Positions 51,596 to 64,000 of a DNA stretch of 64,000 nucleotides are shown piece after piece. A program made the position numbers and the translations under genes. The stretch comes from Glandiceps talaboti (lineage: Eukaryota; Hemichordata; Enteropneusta; Spengelidae): the NCBI RefSeq assembly GCF_964340395.1, contig NC_135571.1, positions 15,838,721 through 15,902,720 on the forward strand. Reading direction: 5' to 3'. The notes under the pieces are model-generated. The model saw only the letters and a program-made list of their open reading frames with translations. It did no database searches and was not told the origin of the DNA. The first letter of the stretch is position 1. Each line of letters begins with the position of its first letter.

Positions 51596-53892
51596 TCAAA
51601 ACGGATGAAAACGGGACAAAATCTGTCCAAAGTAGTCCAAAACTTTGGCAAACGAGTTAAAACTGGGTAAGATATGGCCACATCGGTTCAAAAAGCAGTG
51701 AAAACAATCTAAAATCTGTGAAAACGATTCAAAACCAATTGAAACCGATCGAAACATGTCTAAACTGAGTGAATACCGGTCAAAACCTATCCACACAGGA
51801 ATAAAATATGTGCAAATTTGTTAAAACCGGTTAAAACCTATTAAAACCATTTTAAACCAGTCAAAACCTGTCGGAATCAGTCCAAAACATACGCAAATGA
51901 GTAAAAACTGGTACAAATAACTCCAAACCGGTTTTAAACAGGTCAACACCAACCAAAAAAATGTCAAAACCTGTGCAAATATGTTAAAACCTCAAAAATC
52001 CAGTTGGAAACTGTCCAAAGCGGTCAAAACCTGTCGTAACCATTCCAAACAAGTCGAAACTCGACCAGACCTGTCCATGAGGTCCACAATAGGTGCAATT
52101 TATTCAAAACCTGTCCAAGCTGGTCCAAACCAGTGTAAAACCGATGCAAACGAGTTGATACCGATCAAAACCTGTCCAAACCTGTGCAAAATCTGTGGAA
52201 ACCTGTCAAAACTTTTCCGAACCAGTCTAAAACCTTTCCAAACGAGTTAAAACTGGTCAAAACCTGTGTATACTGTTTTAAATCTTTCAAAATCGATCAA
52301 CATTCGACAAAACTTTTGCAAAACATTTAAAACCTGTCCAAACAAGTCAAAACCTGTTAGAAATTATTCGAAACAGGTCGAAACCTGTCCAACCTGGTCC
52401 AAAACAGGTTCAAAGGAGTCAAAATCTATATAAAATTGTCAAAACCTGTGCACACCTGTCAAATCCTCACAGAACCAGTTCGAAATCTGTCCAAAGCGGT
52501 CCAAACCTGGCGTAAAATAGGTTTAATTGATTTAAAACCTGTCCAAACTGGTCCAAACTAGTGTGAAACATATGCAAACTGATCGGTACCTGTCCACAGC
52601 AGTTTCAAACTTGTCAAAAGCGATAGAAACTGGTTCAAACCTGTACAAAATCTGTGGAAACTTGTCATAACTTTTTCAAACCAGACCGAAACCATTAGAA
52701 GCGGTCAAAACCTGTTGCAAACGAGTCAAAACTGGTCAAAACCTGTCTATACATTTGTCAAAAATTGTGCAAAAGATTCAAAACCAGGTTTAGATAGACT
52801 TAGTCTGGTTGGGGTTTCACGTGTTTTGATTACTTCTGGACAATTTTGGACAAGTTTATAAAAGGTTTTCGACCGGTTTTGAAACTTTTGCACGGTTTTG
52901 GTCAATTTTGTTCGGTTTGAAACCAGTGTGAGCAAGTTTTACCTAGTTTTGACTATTTTGCAACATGTTTTGACAGAGTTTAAGTTAGTATAGGAACAAA
53001 CTGGTCCGAAACCAGTGCAAAAACTCAAAACCGTTCAAAATCTGTGGAAACAAACTCAAAACCAGTCAAAATCAGTAAAAAACCGGTGCAAATCTATTCA
53101 AAACCAAAAACCTTATCTCATCTGTCCATATCTGTCCACAACCATTCTAAACCTGTTATACCAATCAAAACAGATAAAAAGCGGTGATTATTGGTGCAAT
53201 TTGGTCCAAACCTTTTGCAAACGATTCAAAACTGATCAAAATCTATTCAAAACAGTTGATATTCTATGCAAACGACTTAAAACAGGTTAAAACCAATCAA
53301 AACTATTCAAAACAAATGAAAACGGGACACAACCTGTCCAAAGCAGTCCAAAACTCGGGCAAACGAGTCCACATCTGTTCCTACCAGGTCTAAAATATTT
53401 GCAATTGATTCAAATTCTATAGAATCTGGTCAAAACCAGTCCATAATCTGTGCAAACGACAAAAAACTGATAAAAAACTCTCAAAACAATTTTTAAACAG
53501 GTCAAAACCAATGAATACCGGGCAATCTGGTCCAAACATTGTCCAAACCGGTAAAAACCGATCGAAATTGGTCAAAACCGGTGTAAACTAGTCAAAATTT
53601 GCCAAAACATGTCCGAACTCGTTTCTAACAATTCAAAACAAACAAAACCGGTCAAAACCTGTAGACATTAGTCCAAAACCTGTTTAAACGTGTACAAAGC
53701 TGGTACAAATCAGTATAAACCGCTTTTTAAACTTGTTTTAAAAACCGTTCGATAGAGGTCAAAAACCTGTACAATAGATTCAAAACTAGTAAAACTCTGT
53801 TAATACATGTTTTAAAACTGGTCAAAACCTATTCAAACCAATTATAATTTTGTGCAAACGACTAAAAACATGTTAAAACCAGTCAAAACTAT
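51596..53892 (+). repeat. S unit 20 (2,297 bp), third of a duplicated trio
   Basis: It carries CCTATCC, GAAGCGGTC, GCAAATCTATTC and AACTCGGGC and ends with ATTATAATTTTGTGC. This five-site combination is found elsewhere only in unit 23, 6,891 bp downstream. The inverted block is about 52786-52985. Confidence 0.95.
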
Positions 53893-56189
53893 TCAAAACG
53901 GATGAAAACGGGACAAAATCTGTCCAAAGTAGTCCAAAACTTTGGCAAACGAGTTAAAACTGGGTAAGATATGGCCACATCGGTTCAAAAAGCAGTGAAA
54001 ACAATCTAAAATCTGTGAAAACGATTCAAAACCAATTGAAACCGATCGAAACATGTCTAAACTGAGTGAATACCGGTCAAAACCTCTCCACACAGGAATA
54101 AAATATGTGCAAATTTGTTAAAACCGGTTAAAACCTATTAAAACCATTTTAAACCAGTCAAAACCTGTCGGAATCAGTCCAAAACATACGCAAATGAGTA
54201 AAAACTGGTACAAATAACTCCAAACCGGTTTTAAACAGGTCAACACCAACCAAAAAAATGTCAAAACCTGTGCAAATATGTTAAAACCTCAAAAATCCAG
54301 TTGGAAACTGTCCAAAGCGGTCAAAACCTGTCGTAACCATTCCAAACAAGTCGAAACTCGACCAGACCTGTCCATGAGGTCCACAATAGGTGCAATTTAT
54401 TCAAAACCTGTCCAAGCTGGTCCAAACCAGTGTAAAACCGATGCAAACGAGTTGATACCGATCAAAACCTGTCCAAACCTGTGCAAAATCTGTGGAAACC
54501 TGTCAAAACTTTTCCGAACCAGTCTAAAACCTTTCCAAACGAGTTAAAACTGGTCAAAACCTGTGTATACTGTTTTAAATCTTTCAAAATCGATCAACAT
54601 TCGACAAAACTTTTGCAAAACATTTAAAACCTGTCCAAACAAGTCAAAACCTGTTAGAAATTATTCGAAACAGGTCGAAACCTGTCCAACCTGGTCCAAA
54701 ACAGGTTCAAAGGAGTCAAAATCTATATAAAATTGTCAAAACCTGTGCACACCTGTCAAATCCTCACAGAACCAGTTCGAAATCTGTCCAAAGCGGTCCA
54801 AACCTGGCGTAAAATAGGTTTAATTGATTTAAAACCTGTCCAAACTGGTCCAAACTAGTGTGAAACATATGCAAACTGATCGGTACCTGTCCACAGCAGT
54901 TTCAAACTTGTCAAAAGCGATAGAAACTGGTTCAAACCTGTACAAAATCTGTGGAAACTTGTCATAACTTTTTCAAACCAGACCGAAACCATTAGAAGTG
55001 GTCAAAACCTGTTGCAAACGAGTCAAAACTGGTCAAAACCTGTCTATACATTTGTCAAAAATTGTGCAAAAGATTCAAAACCAGGTTTAGATAGACTTAG
55101 TCTGGTTGGGGTTTCACGTGTTTTGATTACTTCTGGACAATTTTGGACAAGTTTATAAAAGGTTTTCGACCGGTTTTGAAACTTTTGCACGGTTTTGGTC
55201 AATTTTGTTCGGTTTGAAACCAGTGTGAGCAAGTTTTACCTAGTTTTGACTATTTTGCAACATGTTTTGACAGAGTTTAAGTTAGTATAGGAACAAACTG
55301 GTCCGAAACCAGTGCAAAAACTCAAAACCGTTCAAAATCTGTGGAAACAAACTCAAAACCAGTCAAAATCAGTAAAAAACCAGTGCAAACCTATTCAAAA
55401 CCAAAAACCTTATCTCATCTGTCCATATCTGTCCACAACCATTCTAAACCTGTTATACCAATCAAAACAGATAAAAAGCGGTGATTATTGGTGCAATTTG
55501 GTCCAAACCTTTTGCAAACGATTCAAAACTGATCAAAATCTATTCAAAACAGTTGATATTCTATGCAAACGACTTAAAACAGGTTAAAACCAATCAAAAC
55601 TATTCAAAACAAATGAAAACGGGACACAACCTGTCCAAAGCAGTCCAAAACCCGGGCAAACGAGTCCACATCTGTTCCTACCAGGTCTAAAATATTTGCA
55701 ATTGATTCAAATTCTATAGAATCTGGTCAAAACCAGTCCATAATCTGTGCAAACGACAAAAAACTGATAAAAAACTCTCAAAACAATTTTTAAACAGGTC
55801 AAAACCAATGAATACCGGGCAATCTGGTCCAAACATTGTCCAAACCGGTAAAAACCGATCGAAATTGGTCAAAACCGGTGTAAACTAGTCAAAATTTGCC
55901 AAAACATGTCCGAACTCGTTTCTAACAATTCAAAACAAACAAAACCGGTCAAAACCTGTAGACATTAGTCCAAAACCTGTTTAAACGTGTACAAAGCTGG
56001 TACAAATCAGTATAAACCGCTTTTTAAACTTGTTTTAAAAACCGTTCGATAGAGGTCAAAAACCTGTACAATAGATTCAAAACTAGTAAAACTCTGTTAA
56101 TACATGTTTTAAAACTGGTCAAAACCTATTCAAACCAATTATAATTTTGTGCAAACGACTAAAAACATGTTAAAACCAGTCAAAACTAT
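53893..56189 (+). repeat. S unit 21 (2,297 bp)
   Basis: It has the same states as unit 18 except that it ends with ATTATAATTTTGTGC and has a private change near 55382 (AACCAGTGC for AACCGGTGC). The inverted block is about 55083-55282. Confidence 0.95.
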
Positions 56190-58486
56190 TCAAAACGGAT
56201 GAAAACGGGACAAAATCTGTCCAAAGTAGTCCAAAACTTTGGCAAACGAGTTAAAACTGGGTAAGATATGGCCACATCGGTTCAAAAAGCAGTGAAAACA
56301 ATCTAAAATCTGTGAAAACGATTCAAAACCAATTGAAACCGATCGAAACATGTCTAAACTGAGTGAATACCGGTCAAAACCTCTCCACACAGGAATAAAA
56401 TATGTGCAAATTTGTTAAAACCGGTTAAAACCTATTAAAACCATTTTAAACCAGTCAAAACCTGTCGGAATCAGTCCAAAACATACGCAAATGAGTAAAA
56501 ACTGGTACAAATAACTCCAAACCGGTTTTAAACAGGTCAACACCAACCAAAAAAATGTCAAAACCTGTGCAAATATGTTAAAACCTCAAAAATCCAGTTG
56601 GAAACTGTCCAAAGCGGTCAAAACCTGTCGTAACCATTCCAAACAAGTCGAAACTCGACCAGACCTGTCCATGAGGTCCACAATAGGTGCAATTTATTCA
56701 AAACCTGTCCAAGCTGGTCCAAACCAGTGTAAAACCGATGCAAACGAGTTGATACCGATCAAAACCTGTCCAAACCTGTGCAAAATCTGTGGAAACCTGT
56801 CAAAACTTTTCCGAACCAGTCTAAAACCTTTCCAAACGAGTTAAAACTGGTCAAAACCTGTGTATACTGTTTTAAATCTTTCAAAATCGATCAACATTCG
56901 ACAAAACTTTTGCAAAACATTTAAAACCTGTCCAAACAAGTCAAAACCTGTTAGAAATTATTCGAAACAGGTCGAAACCTGTCCAACCTGGTCCAAAACA
57001 GGTTCAAAGGAGTCAAAATCTATATAAAATTGTCAAAACCTGTGCACACCTGTCAAATCCTCACAGAACCAGTTCGAAATCTGTCCAAAGCGGTCCAAAC
57101 CTGGCGTAAAATAGGTTTAATTGATTTAAAACCTGTCCAAACTGGTCCAAACTAGTGTGAAACATATGCAAACTGATCGGTACCTGTCCACAGCAGTTTC
57201 AAACTTGTCAAAAGCGATAGAAACTGGTTCAAACCTGTACAAAATCTGTGGAAACTTGTCATAACTTTTTCAAACCAGACCGAAACCATTAGAAGTGGTC
57301 AAAACCTGTTGCAAACGAGTCAAAACTGGTCAAAACCTGTCTATACATTTGTCAAAAATTGTGCAAAAGATTCAAAACCAGGTTTAGATAGACTTAGTCT
57401 GGTTGGGGTTTCACGTGTTTTGATTACTTCTGGACAATTTTGGACAAGTTTATAAAAGGTTTTCGACCGGTTTTGAAACTTTTGCACGGTTTTGGTCAAT
57501 TTTGTTCGGTTTGAAACCAGTGTGAGCAAGTTTTACCTAGTTTTGACTATTTTGCAACATGTTTTGACAGAGTTTAAGTTAGTATAGGAACAAACTGGTC
57601 CGAAACCAGTGCAAAAACTCAAAACCGTTCAAAATCTGTGGAAACAAACTCAAAACCAGTCAAAATCAGTAAAAAACCGGTGCAAACCTATTCAAAACCA
57701 AAAACCTTATCTCATCTGTCCATATCTGTCCACAACCATTCTAAACCTGTTATACCAATCAAAACAGATAAAAAGCGGTGATTATTGGTGCAATTTGGTC
57801 CAAACCTTTTGCAAACGATTCAAAACTGATCAAAATCTATTCAAAACAGTTGATATTCTATGCAAACGACTTAAAACAGGTTAAAACCAATCAAAACTAT
57901 TCAAAACAAATGAAAACGGGACACAACCTGTCCAAAGCAGTCCAAAACCCGGGCAAACGAGTCCACATCTGTTCCTACCAGGTCTAAAATATTTGCAATT
58001 GATTCAAATTCTATAGAATCTGGTCAAAACCAGTCCATAATCTGTGCAAACGACAAAAAACTGATAAAAAACTCTCAAAACAATTTTTAAACAGGTCAAA
58101 ACCAATGAATACCGGGCAATCTGGTCCAAACATTGTCCAAACCGGTAAAAACCGATCGAAATTGGTCAAAACCGGTGTAAACTAGTCAAAATTTGCCAAA
58201 ACATGTCCGAACTCGTTTCTAACAATTCAAAACAAACAAAACCGGTCAAAACCTGTAGACATTAGTCCAAAACCTGTTTAAACGTGTACAAAGCTGGTAC
58301 AAATCAGTATAAACCGCTTTTTAAACTTGTTTTAAAAACCGTTCGATAGAGGTCAAAAACCTGTACAATAGATTCAAAACTAGTAAAACTCTGTTAATAC
58401 ATGTTTTAAAACTGGTCAAAACCTATTCAAACCAATTAAAATTTTGTGTAAACGACTAAAAACATGTTAAAACCAGTCAAAACTAT
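56190..58486 (+). repeat. S unit 22 (2,297 bp)
   Basis: It carries CCTCTCC, GAAGTGGTC, GCAAACCTATTC, AACCCGGGC and ATTAAAATTTTGTGT, as in unit 19. The inverted block is about 57380-57579. Confidence 0.95.
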
Positions 58487-60783
58487 TCAAAACGGATGAA
58501 AACGGGACAAAATCTGTCCAAAGTAGTCCAAAACTTTGGCAAACGAGTTAAAACTGGGTAAGATATGGCCACATCGGTTCAAAAAGCAGTGAAAACAATC
58601 TAAAATCTGTGAAAACGATTCAAAACCAATTGAAACCGATCGAAACATGTCTAAACTGAGTGAATACCGGTCAAAACCTATCCACACAGGAATAAAATAT
58701 GTGCAAATTTGTTAAAACCGGTTAAAACCTATTAAAACCATTTTAAACCAGTCAAAACCTGTCGGAATCAGTCCAAAACATACGCAAATGAGTAAAAACT
58801 GGTACAAATAACTCCAAACCGGTTTTAAACAGGTCAACACCAACCAAAAAAATGTCAAAACCTGTGCAAATATGTTAAAACCTCAAAAATCCAGTTGGAA
58901 ACTGTCCAAAGCGGTCAAAACCTGTCGTAACCATTCCAAACAAGTCGAAACTCGACCAGACCTGTCCATGAGGTCCACAATAGGTGCAATTTATTCAAAA
59001 CCTGTCCAAGCTGGTCCAAACCAGTGTAAAACCGATGCAAACGAGTTGATACCGATCAAAACCTGTCCAAACCTGTGCAAAATCTGTGGAAACCTGTCAA
59101 AACTTTTCCGAACCAGTCTAAAACCTTTCCAAACGAGTTAAAACTGGTCAAAACCTGTGTATACTGTTTTAAATCTTTCAAAATCGATCAACATTCGACA
59201 AAACTTTTGCAAAACATTTAAAACCTGTCCAAACAAGTCAAAACCTGTTAGAAATTATTCGAAACAGGTCGAAACCTGTCCAACCTGGTCCAAAACAGGT
59301 TCAAAGGAGTCAAAATCTATATAAAATTGTCAAAACCTGTGCACACCTGTCAAATCCTCACAGAACCAGTTCGAAATCTGTCCAAAGCGGTCCAAACCTG
59401 GCGTAAAATAGGTTTAATTGATTTAAAACCTGTCCAAACTGGTCCAAACTAGTGTGAAACATATGCAAACTGATCGGTACCTGTCCACAGCAGTTTCAAA
59501 CTTGTCAAAAGCGATAGAAACTGGTTCAAACCTGTACAAAATCTGTGGAAACTTGTCATAACTTTTTCAAACCAGACCGAAACCATTAGAAGCGGTCAAA
59601 ACCTGTTGCAAACGAGTCAAAACTGGTCAAAACCTGTCTATACATTTGTCAAAAATTGTGCAAAAGATTCAAAACCAGGTTTAGATAGACTTAGTCTGGT
59701 TGGGGTTTCACGTGTTTTGATTACTTCTGGACAATTTTGGACAAGTTTATAAAAGGTTTTCGACCGGTTTTGAAACTTTTGCACGGTTTTGGTCAATTTT
59801 GTTCGGTTTGAAACCAGTGTGAGCAAGTTTTACCTAGTTTTGACTATTTTGCAACATGTTTTGACAGAGTTTAAGTTAGTATAGGAACAAACTGGTCCGA
59901 AACCAGTGCAAAAACTCAAAACCGTTCAAAATCTGTGGAAACAAACTCAAAACCAGTCAAAATCAGTAAAAAACCGGTGCAAATCTATTCAAAACCAAAA
60001 ACCTTATCTCATCTGTCCATATCTGTCCACAACCATTCTAAACCTGTTATACCAATCAAAACAGATAAAAAGCGGTGATTATTGGTGCAATTTGGTCCAA
60101 ACCTTTTGCAAACGATTCAAAACTGATCAAAATCTATTCAAAACAGTTGATATTCTATGCAAACGACTTAAAACAGGTTAAAACCAATCAAAACTATTCA
60201 AAACAAATGAAAACGGGACACAACCTGTCCAAAGCAGTCCAAAACTCGGGCAAACGAGTCCACATCTGTTCCTACCAGGTCTAAAATATTTGCAATTGAT
60301 TCAAATTCTATAGAATCTGGTCAAAACCAGTCCATAATCTGTGCAAACGACAAAAAACTGATAAAAAACTCTCAAAACAATTTTTAAACAGGTCAAAACC
60401 AATGAATACCGGGCAATCTGGTCCAAACATTGTCCAAACCGGTAAAAACCGATCGAAATTGGTCAAAACCGGTGTAAACTAGTCAAAATTTGCCAAAACA
60501 TGTCCGAACTCGTTTCTAACAATTCAAAACAAACAAAACCGGTCAAAACCTGTAGACATTAGTCCAAAACCTGTTTAAACGTGTACAAAGCTGGTACAAA
60601 TCAGTATAAACCGCTTTTTAAACTTGTTTTAAAAACCGTTCGATAGAGGTCAAAAACCTGTACAATAGATTCAAAACTAGTAAAACTCTGTTAATACATG
60701 TTTTAAAACTGGTCAAAACCTATTCAAACCAATTATAATTTTGTGCAAACGACTAAAAACATGTTAAAACCAGTCAAAACTAT
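58487..60783 (+). repeat. S unit 23 (2,297 bp)
   Basis: It carries CCTATCC, GAAGCGGTC, GCAAATCTATTC, AACTCGGGC and ATTATAATTTTGTGC, as in unit 20. The inverted block is about 59677-59876. Confidence 0.95.
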
Positions 60784-63080
60784 TCAAAACGGATGAAAAC
60801 GGGACAAAATCTGTCCAAAGTAGTCCAAAACTTTGGCAAACGAGTTAAAACTGGGTAAGATATGGCCACATCGGTTCAAAAAGCAGTGAAAACAATCTAA
60901 AATCTGTGAAAACGATTCAAAACCAATTGAAACCGATCGAAACATGTCTAAACTGAGTGAATACCGGTCAAAACCTCTCCACACAGGAATAAAATATGTG
61001 CAAATTTGTTAAAACCGGTTAAAACCTATTAAAACCATTTTAAACCAGTCAAAACCTGTCGGAATCAGTCCAAAACATACGCAAATGAGTAAAAACTGGT
61101 ACAAATAACTCCAAACCGGTTTTAAACAGGTCAACACCAACCAAAAAAATGTCAAAACCTGTGCAAATATGTTAAAACCTCAAAAATCCAGTTGGAAACT
61201 GTCCAAAGCGGTCAAAACCTGTCGTAACCATTCCAAACAAGTCGAAACTCGACCAGACCTGTCCATGAGGTCCACAATAGGTGCAATTTATTCAAAACCT
61301 GTCCAAGCTGGTCCAAACCAGTGTAAAACCGATGCAAACGAGTTGATACCGATCAAAACCTGTCCAAACCTGTGCAAAATCTGTGGAAACCTGTCAAAAC
61401 TTTTCCGAACCAGTCTAAAACCTTTCCAAACGAGTTAAAACTGGTCAAAACCTGTGTATACTGTTTTAAATCTTTCAAAATCGATCAACATTCGACAAAA
61501 CTTTTGCAAAACATTTAAAACCTGTCCAAACAAGTCAAAACCTGTTAGAAATTATTCGAAACAGGTCGAAACCTGTCCAACCTGGTCCAAAACAGGTTCA
61601 AAGGAGTCAAAATCTATATAAAATTGTCAAAACCTGTGCACACCTGTCAAATCCTCACAGAACCAGTTCGAAATCTGTCCAAAGCGGTCCAAACCTGGCG
61701 TAAAATAGGTTTAATTGATTTAAAACCTGTCCAAACTGGTCCAAACTAGTGTGAAACATATGCAAACTGATCGGTACCTGTCCACAGCAGTTTCAAACTT
61801 GTCAAAAGCGATAGAAACTGGTTCAAACCTGTACAAAATCTGTGGAAACTTGTCATAACTTTTTCAAACCAGACCGAAACCATTAGAAGCGGTCAAAACC
61901 TGTTGCAAACGAGTCAAAACTGGTCAAAACCTGTCTATACATTTGTCAAAAATTGTGCAAAAGATTCAAAACCAGGTTTAGATAGACTTAGTCTGGTTGG
62001 GGTTTCACGTGTTTTGATTACTTCTGGACAATTTTGGACAAGTTTATAAAAGGTTTTCGACCGGTTTTGAAACTTTTGCACGGTTTTGGTCAATTTTGTT
62101 CGGTTTGAAACCAGTGTGAGCAAGTTTTACCTAGTTTTGACTATTTTGCAACATGTTTTGACAGAGTTTAAGTTAGTATAGGAACAAACTGGTCCGAAAC
62201 CAGTGCAAAAACTCAAAACCGTTCAAAATCTGTGGAAACAAACTCAAAACCAGTCAAAATCAGTAAAAAACCGGTGCAAATCTATTCAAAACCAAAAACC
62301 TTATCTCATCTGTCCATATCTGTCCACAACCATTCTAAACCTGTTATACCAATCAAAACAGATAAAAAGCGGTGATTATTGGTGCAATTTGGTCCAAACC
62401 TTTTGCAAACGATTCAAAACTGATCAAAATCTATTCAAAACAGTTGATATTCTATGCAAACGACTTAAAACAGGTTAAAACCAATCAAAACTATTCAAAA
62501 CAAATGAAAACGGGACACAACCTGTCCAAAGCAGTCCAAAACTCGGGCAAACGAGTCCACATCTGTTCCTACCAGGTCTAAAATATTTGCAATTGATTCA
62601 AATTCTATAGAATCTGGTCAAAACCAGTCCATAATCTGTGCAAACGACAAAAAACTGATAAAAAACTCTCAAAACAATTTTTAAACAGGTCAAAACCAAT
62701 GAATACCGGGCAATCTGGTCCAAACATTGTCCAAACCGGTAAAAACCGATCGAAATTGGTCAAAACCGGTGTAAACTAGTCAAAATTTGCCAAAACATGT
62801 CCGAACTCGTTTCTAACAATTCAAAACAAACAAAACCGGTCAAAACCTGTAGACATTAGTCCAAAACCTGTTTAAACGTGTACAAAGCTGGTACAAATCA
62901 GTATAAACCGCTTTTTAAACTTGTTTTAAAAACCGTTCGATAGAGGTCAAAAACCTGTACAATAGATTCAAAACTAGTAAAACTCTGTTAATACATGTTT
63001 TAAAACTGGTCAAAACCTATTCAAACCAATTATAATTTTGTGCAAACGACTAAAAACATGTTAAAACCAGTCAAAACTAT
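60784..63080 (+). repeat. S unit 24 (2,297 bp)
   Basis: It carries CCTCTCC, GAAGCGGTC, GCAAATCTATTC, AACTCGGGC and ATTATAATTTTGTGC: the L-like state at every site that separates S sub-lineages except the last. The 9 bp insertion is at 61266-61274 and GGCGTAAAA is present. The inverted block is about 61974-62173. Confidence 0.95.
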
Positions 63081-64000
63081 TCAAAACGGATGAAAACGGG
63101 ACAAAATCTGTCCAAAGTAGTCCAAAACTTTGGCAAACGAGTTAAAACTGGGTAAGATATGGCCACATCGGTTCAAAAAGCAGTGAAAACAATCTAAAAT
63201 CTGTGAAAACGATTCAAAACCAATTGAAACCGATCGAAACATGTCTAAACTGAGTGAATACCGGTCAAAACCTCTCCACACAGGAATAAAATATGTGCAA
63301 ATTTGTTAAAACCGGTTAAAACCTATTAAAACCATTTTAAACCAGTCAAAACCTGTCGGAATCAGTCCAAAACATACGCAAATGAGTAAAAACTGGTACA
63401 AATAACTCCAAACCGGTTTTAAACAGGTCAACACCAACCAAAAAAATGTCAAAACCTGTGCAAATATGTTAAAACCTCAAAAATCCAGTTGGAAACTGTC
63501 CAAAGCGGTCAAAACCTGTCGTAACCATTCCAAACAAGTCGAAACTCGACCAGACCTGTCCATGAGGTCCACAATAGGTGCAATTTATTCAAAACCTGTC
63601 CAAGCTGGTCCAAACCAGTGTAAAACCGATGCAAACGAGTTGATACCGATCAAAACCTGTCCAAACCTGTGCAAAATCTGTGGAAACCTGTCAAAACTTT
63701 TCCGAACCAGTCTAAAACCTTTCCAAACGAGTTAAAACTGGTCAAAACCTGTGTATACTGTTTTAAATCTTTCAAAATCGATCAACATTCGACAAAACTT
63801 TTGCAAAACATTTAAAACCTGTCCAAACAAGTCAAAACCTGTTAGAAATTATTCGAAACAGGTCGAAACCTGTCCAACCTGGTCCAAAACAGGTTCAAAG
63901 GAGTCAAAATCTATATAAAATTGTCAAAACCTGTGCACACCTGTCAAATCCTCACAGAACCAGTTCGAAATCTGTCCAAAGCGGTCCAAACCTGGCGTAA
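63081..64000 (+). repeat. Partial S-lineage unit 25, cut by the window end
   Basis: The first 920 bp of a further unit. The 9 bp insertion at 63563-63571 and the terminal GGCGTAA place it in the S lineage. Its diagnostic deletion site and inverted block would lie beyond the window. Confidence 0.93.

Larger units (their letters stand above)
1..64000. repeat. Satellite DNA array of nested higher-order repeats, spanning the whole window
   Basis: Every part of the window is made of degenerate ~10-11 bp monomers around GTC(C)AAAAC, organised into 24 complete tandem higher-order units plus a partial unit at each end. The + strand is purine-A and C rich: in the 60 bases at 1021-1080 I count A 21, T 14, C 17, G 8. 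No unique sequence, gene, RNA gene or mobile element interrupts the array. Adjacent units differ by only a few substitutions or small indels over 2-3 kb, which is typical of satellites kept uniform by unequal exchange or gene conversion. Seen directly: tandem structure and near-identity. Inferred: eukaryotic heterochromatin. I do not recognise the satellite family and cannot name the species. Confidence 0.97.
30929..64000 (+). repeat. Short-unit (S) zone of the array
   Basis: Fourteen consecutive units here all lack the 1,010 bp L-specific segment; the last is cut by the window end. The first is 2,288 bp; most of the rest are exactly 2,297 bp, with one 2,296 and one 2,301. All from 33217 on carry a 9 bp insertion (TGAGGTCCA) and the change GTCGTAAAA to GGCGTAAAA, absent from every L unit. 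Uniform length over about 33 kb with few differences suggests this zone was amplified more recently than the L zone. The array continues beyond 64000. Confidence 0.95.

Noticed and set aside
1-64000. CRISPR-like array because of short regularly spaced repeats
   Set aside because: The short repeats are degenerate and contiguous with no unique spacers. The long repeats are kilobases in size. No cas-like gene is present.
1-64000. CENP-B box (TTCG, four bases, A, two bases, CGGG) as centromere evidence
   Set aside because: The CGGG and CCCG sites I examined (such as AAAACGGGAC, CTCGGGCAAA, ACCGGGCAA, ACCCGACC, ACCCGATA) lack the required TTCG and A at the right spacing. A centromeric role is neither supported nor excluded.
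1-64000. Telomeric repeat tract
   Set aside because: No tandem TTAGGG, TTTAGGG, TTAGG or TTAGGC runs are present; isolated TTAGG-like strings are part of monomers.

Overview
The whole 64 kb window is one satellite-DNA array. I see no credible protein-coding gene, no rRNA or tRNA gene, no transposable element, no CRISPR array and no unique flanking sequence; both window ends lie inside the array. Very long, highly homogeneous higher-order repeats built from a short A-tract monomer point to eukaryotic constitutive heterochromatin (pericentromeric, subtelomeric, knob, B- or sex-chromosome). The taxon cannot be named from sequence alone.

There are three nested scales. (1) The basic monomer is about 10-11 bp, with a core like GTC(C)AAAAC preceded by variable CT/CG/CA, so short A-tracts recur close to the DNA helical repeat. 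Two monomers make about 21 bp, seen as a 7-residue rhythm in chance translations. (2) A few hundred monomers form a higher-order unit with its own internal old duplications and a ~200 bp block in which the monomers run on the opposite strand. (3) Units are tandem head-to-tail copies that are nearly identical at the base level.

Layout, with unit starts placed at a conserved TCAAAACGGATG: positions 1-449 are the tail of a cut unit. Positions 450-30928 are mainly long (L) units of 3,292-3,316 bp, interrupted by one short unit (13653-15941, 2,289 bp) and one extra-short unit (15942-17726, 1,785 bp). Positions 30929-64000 are only short (S) units of 2,288-2,301 bp, mostly exactly 2,297 bp. S arises from L by one 1,010 bp deletion with the same AAAACTG microhomology junction everywhere. 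All units from 33217 onward also carry a 9 bp insertion.

Variant sites let the units be ordered: L; then S without the 9 bp insertion (13653 and 30929); then S with insertion; then sub-lineages of S. They show a recent three-unit duplication (47002-53892 versus 53893-60783), a repeated L-to-S boundary 17,276 bp apart, and mosaic units that imply gene conversion or unequal exchange. The notable content is therefore repeat architecture and array evolution, not a gene system. Short open frames on both strands (up to 110 codons) are by-products of the monomer rhythm.
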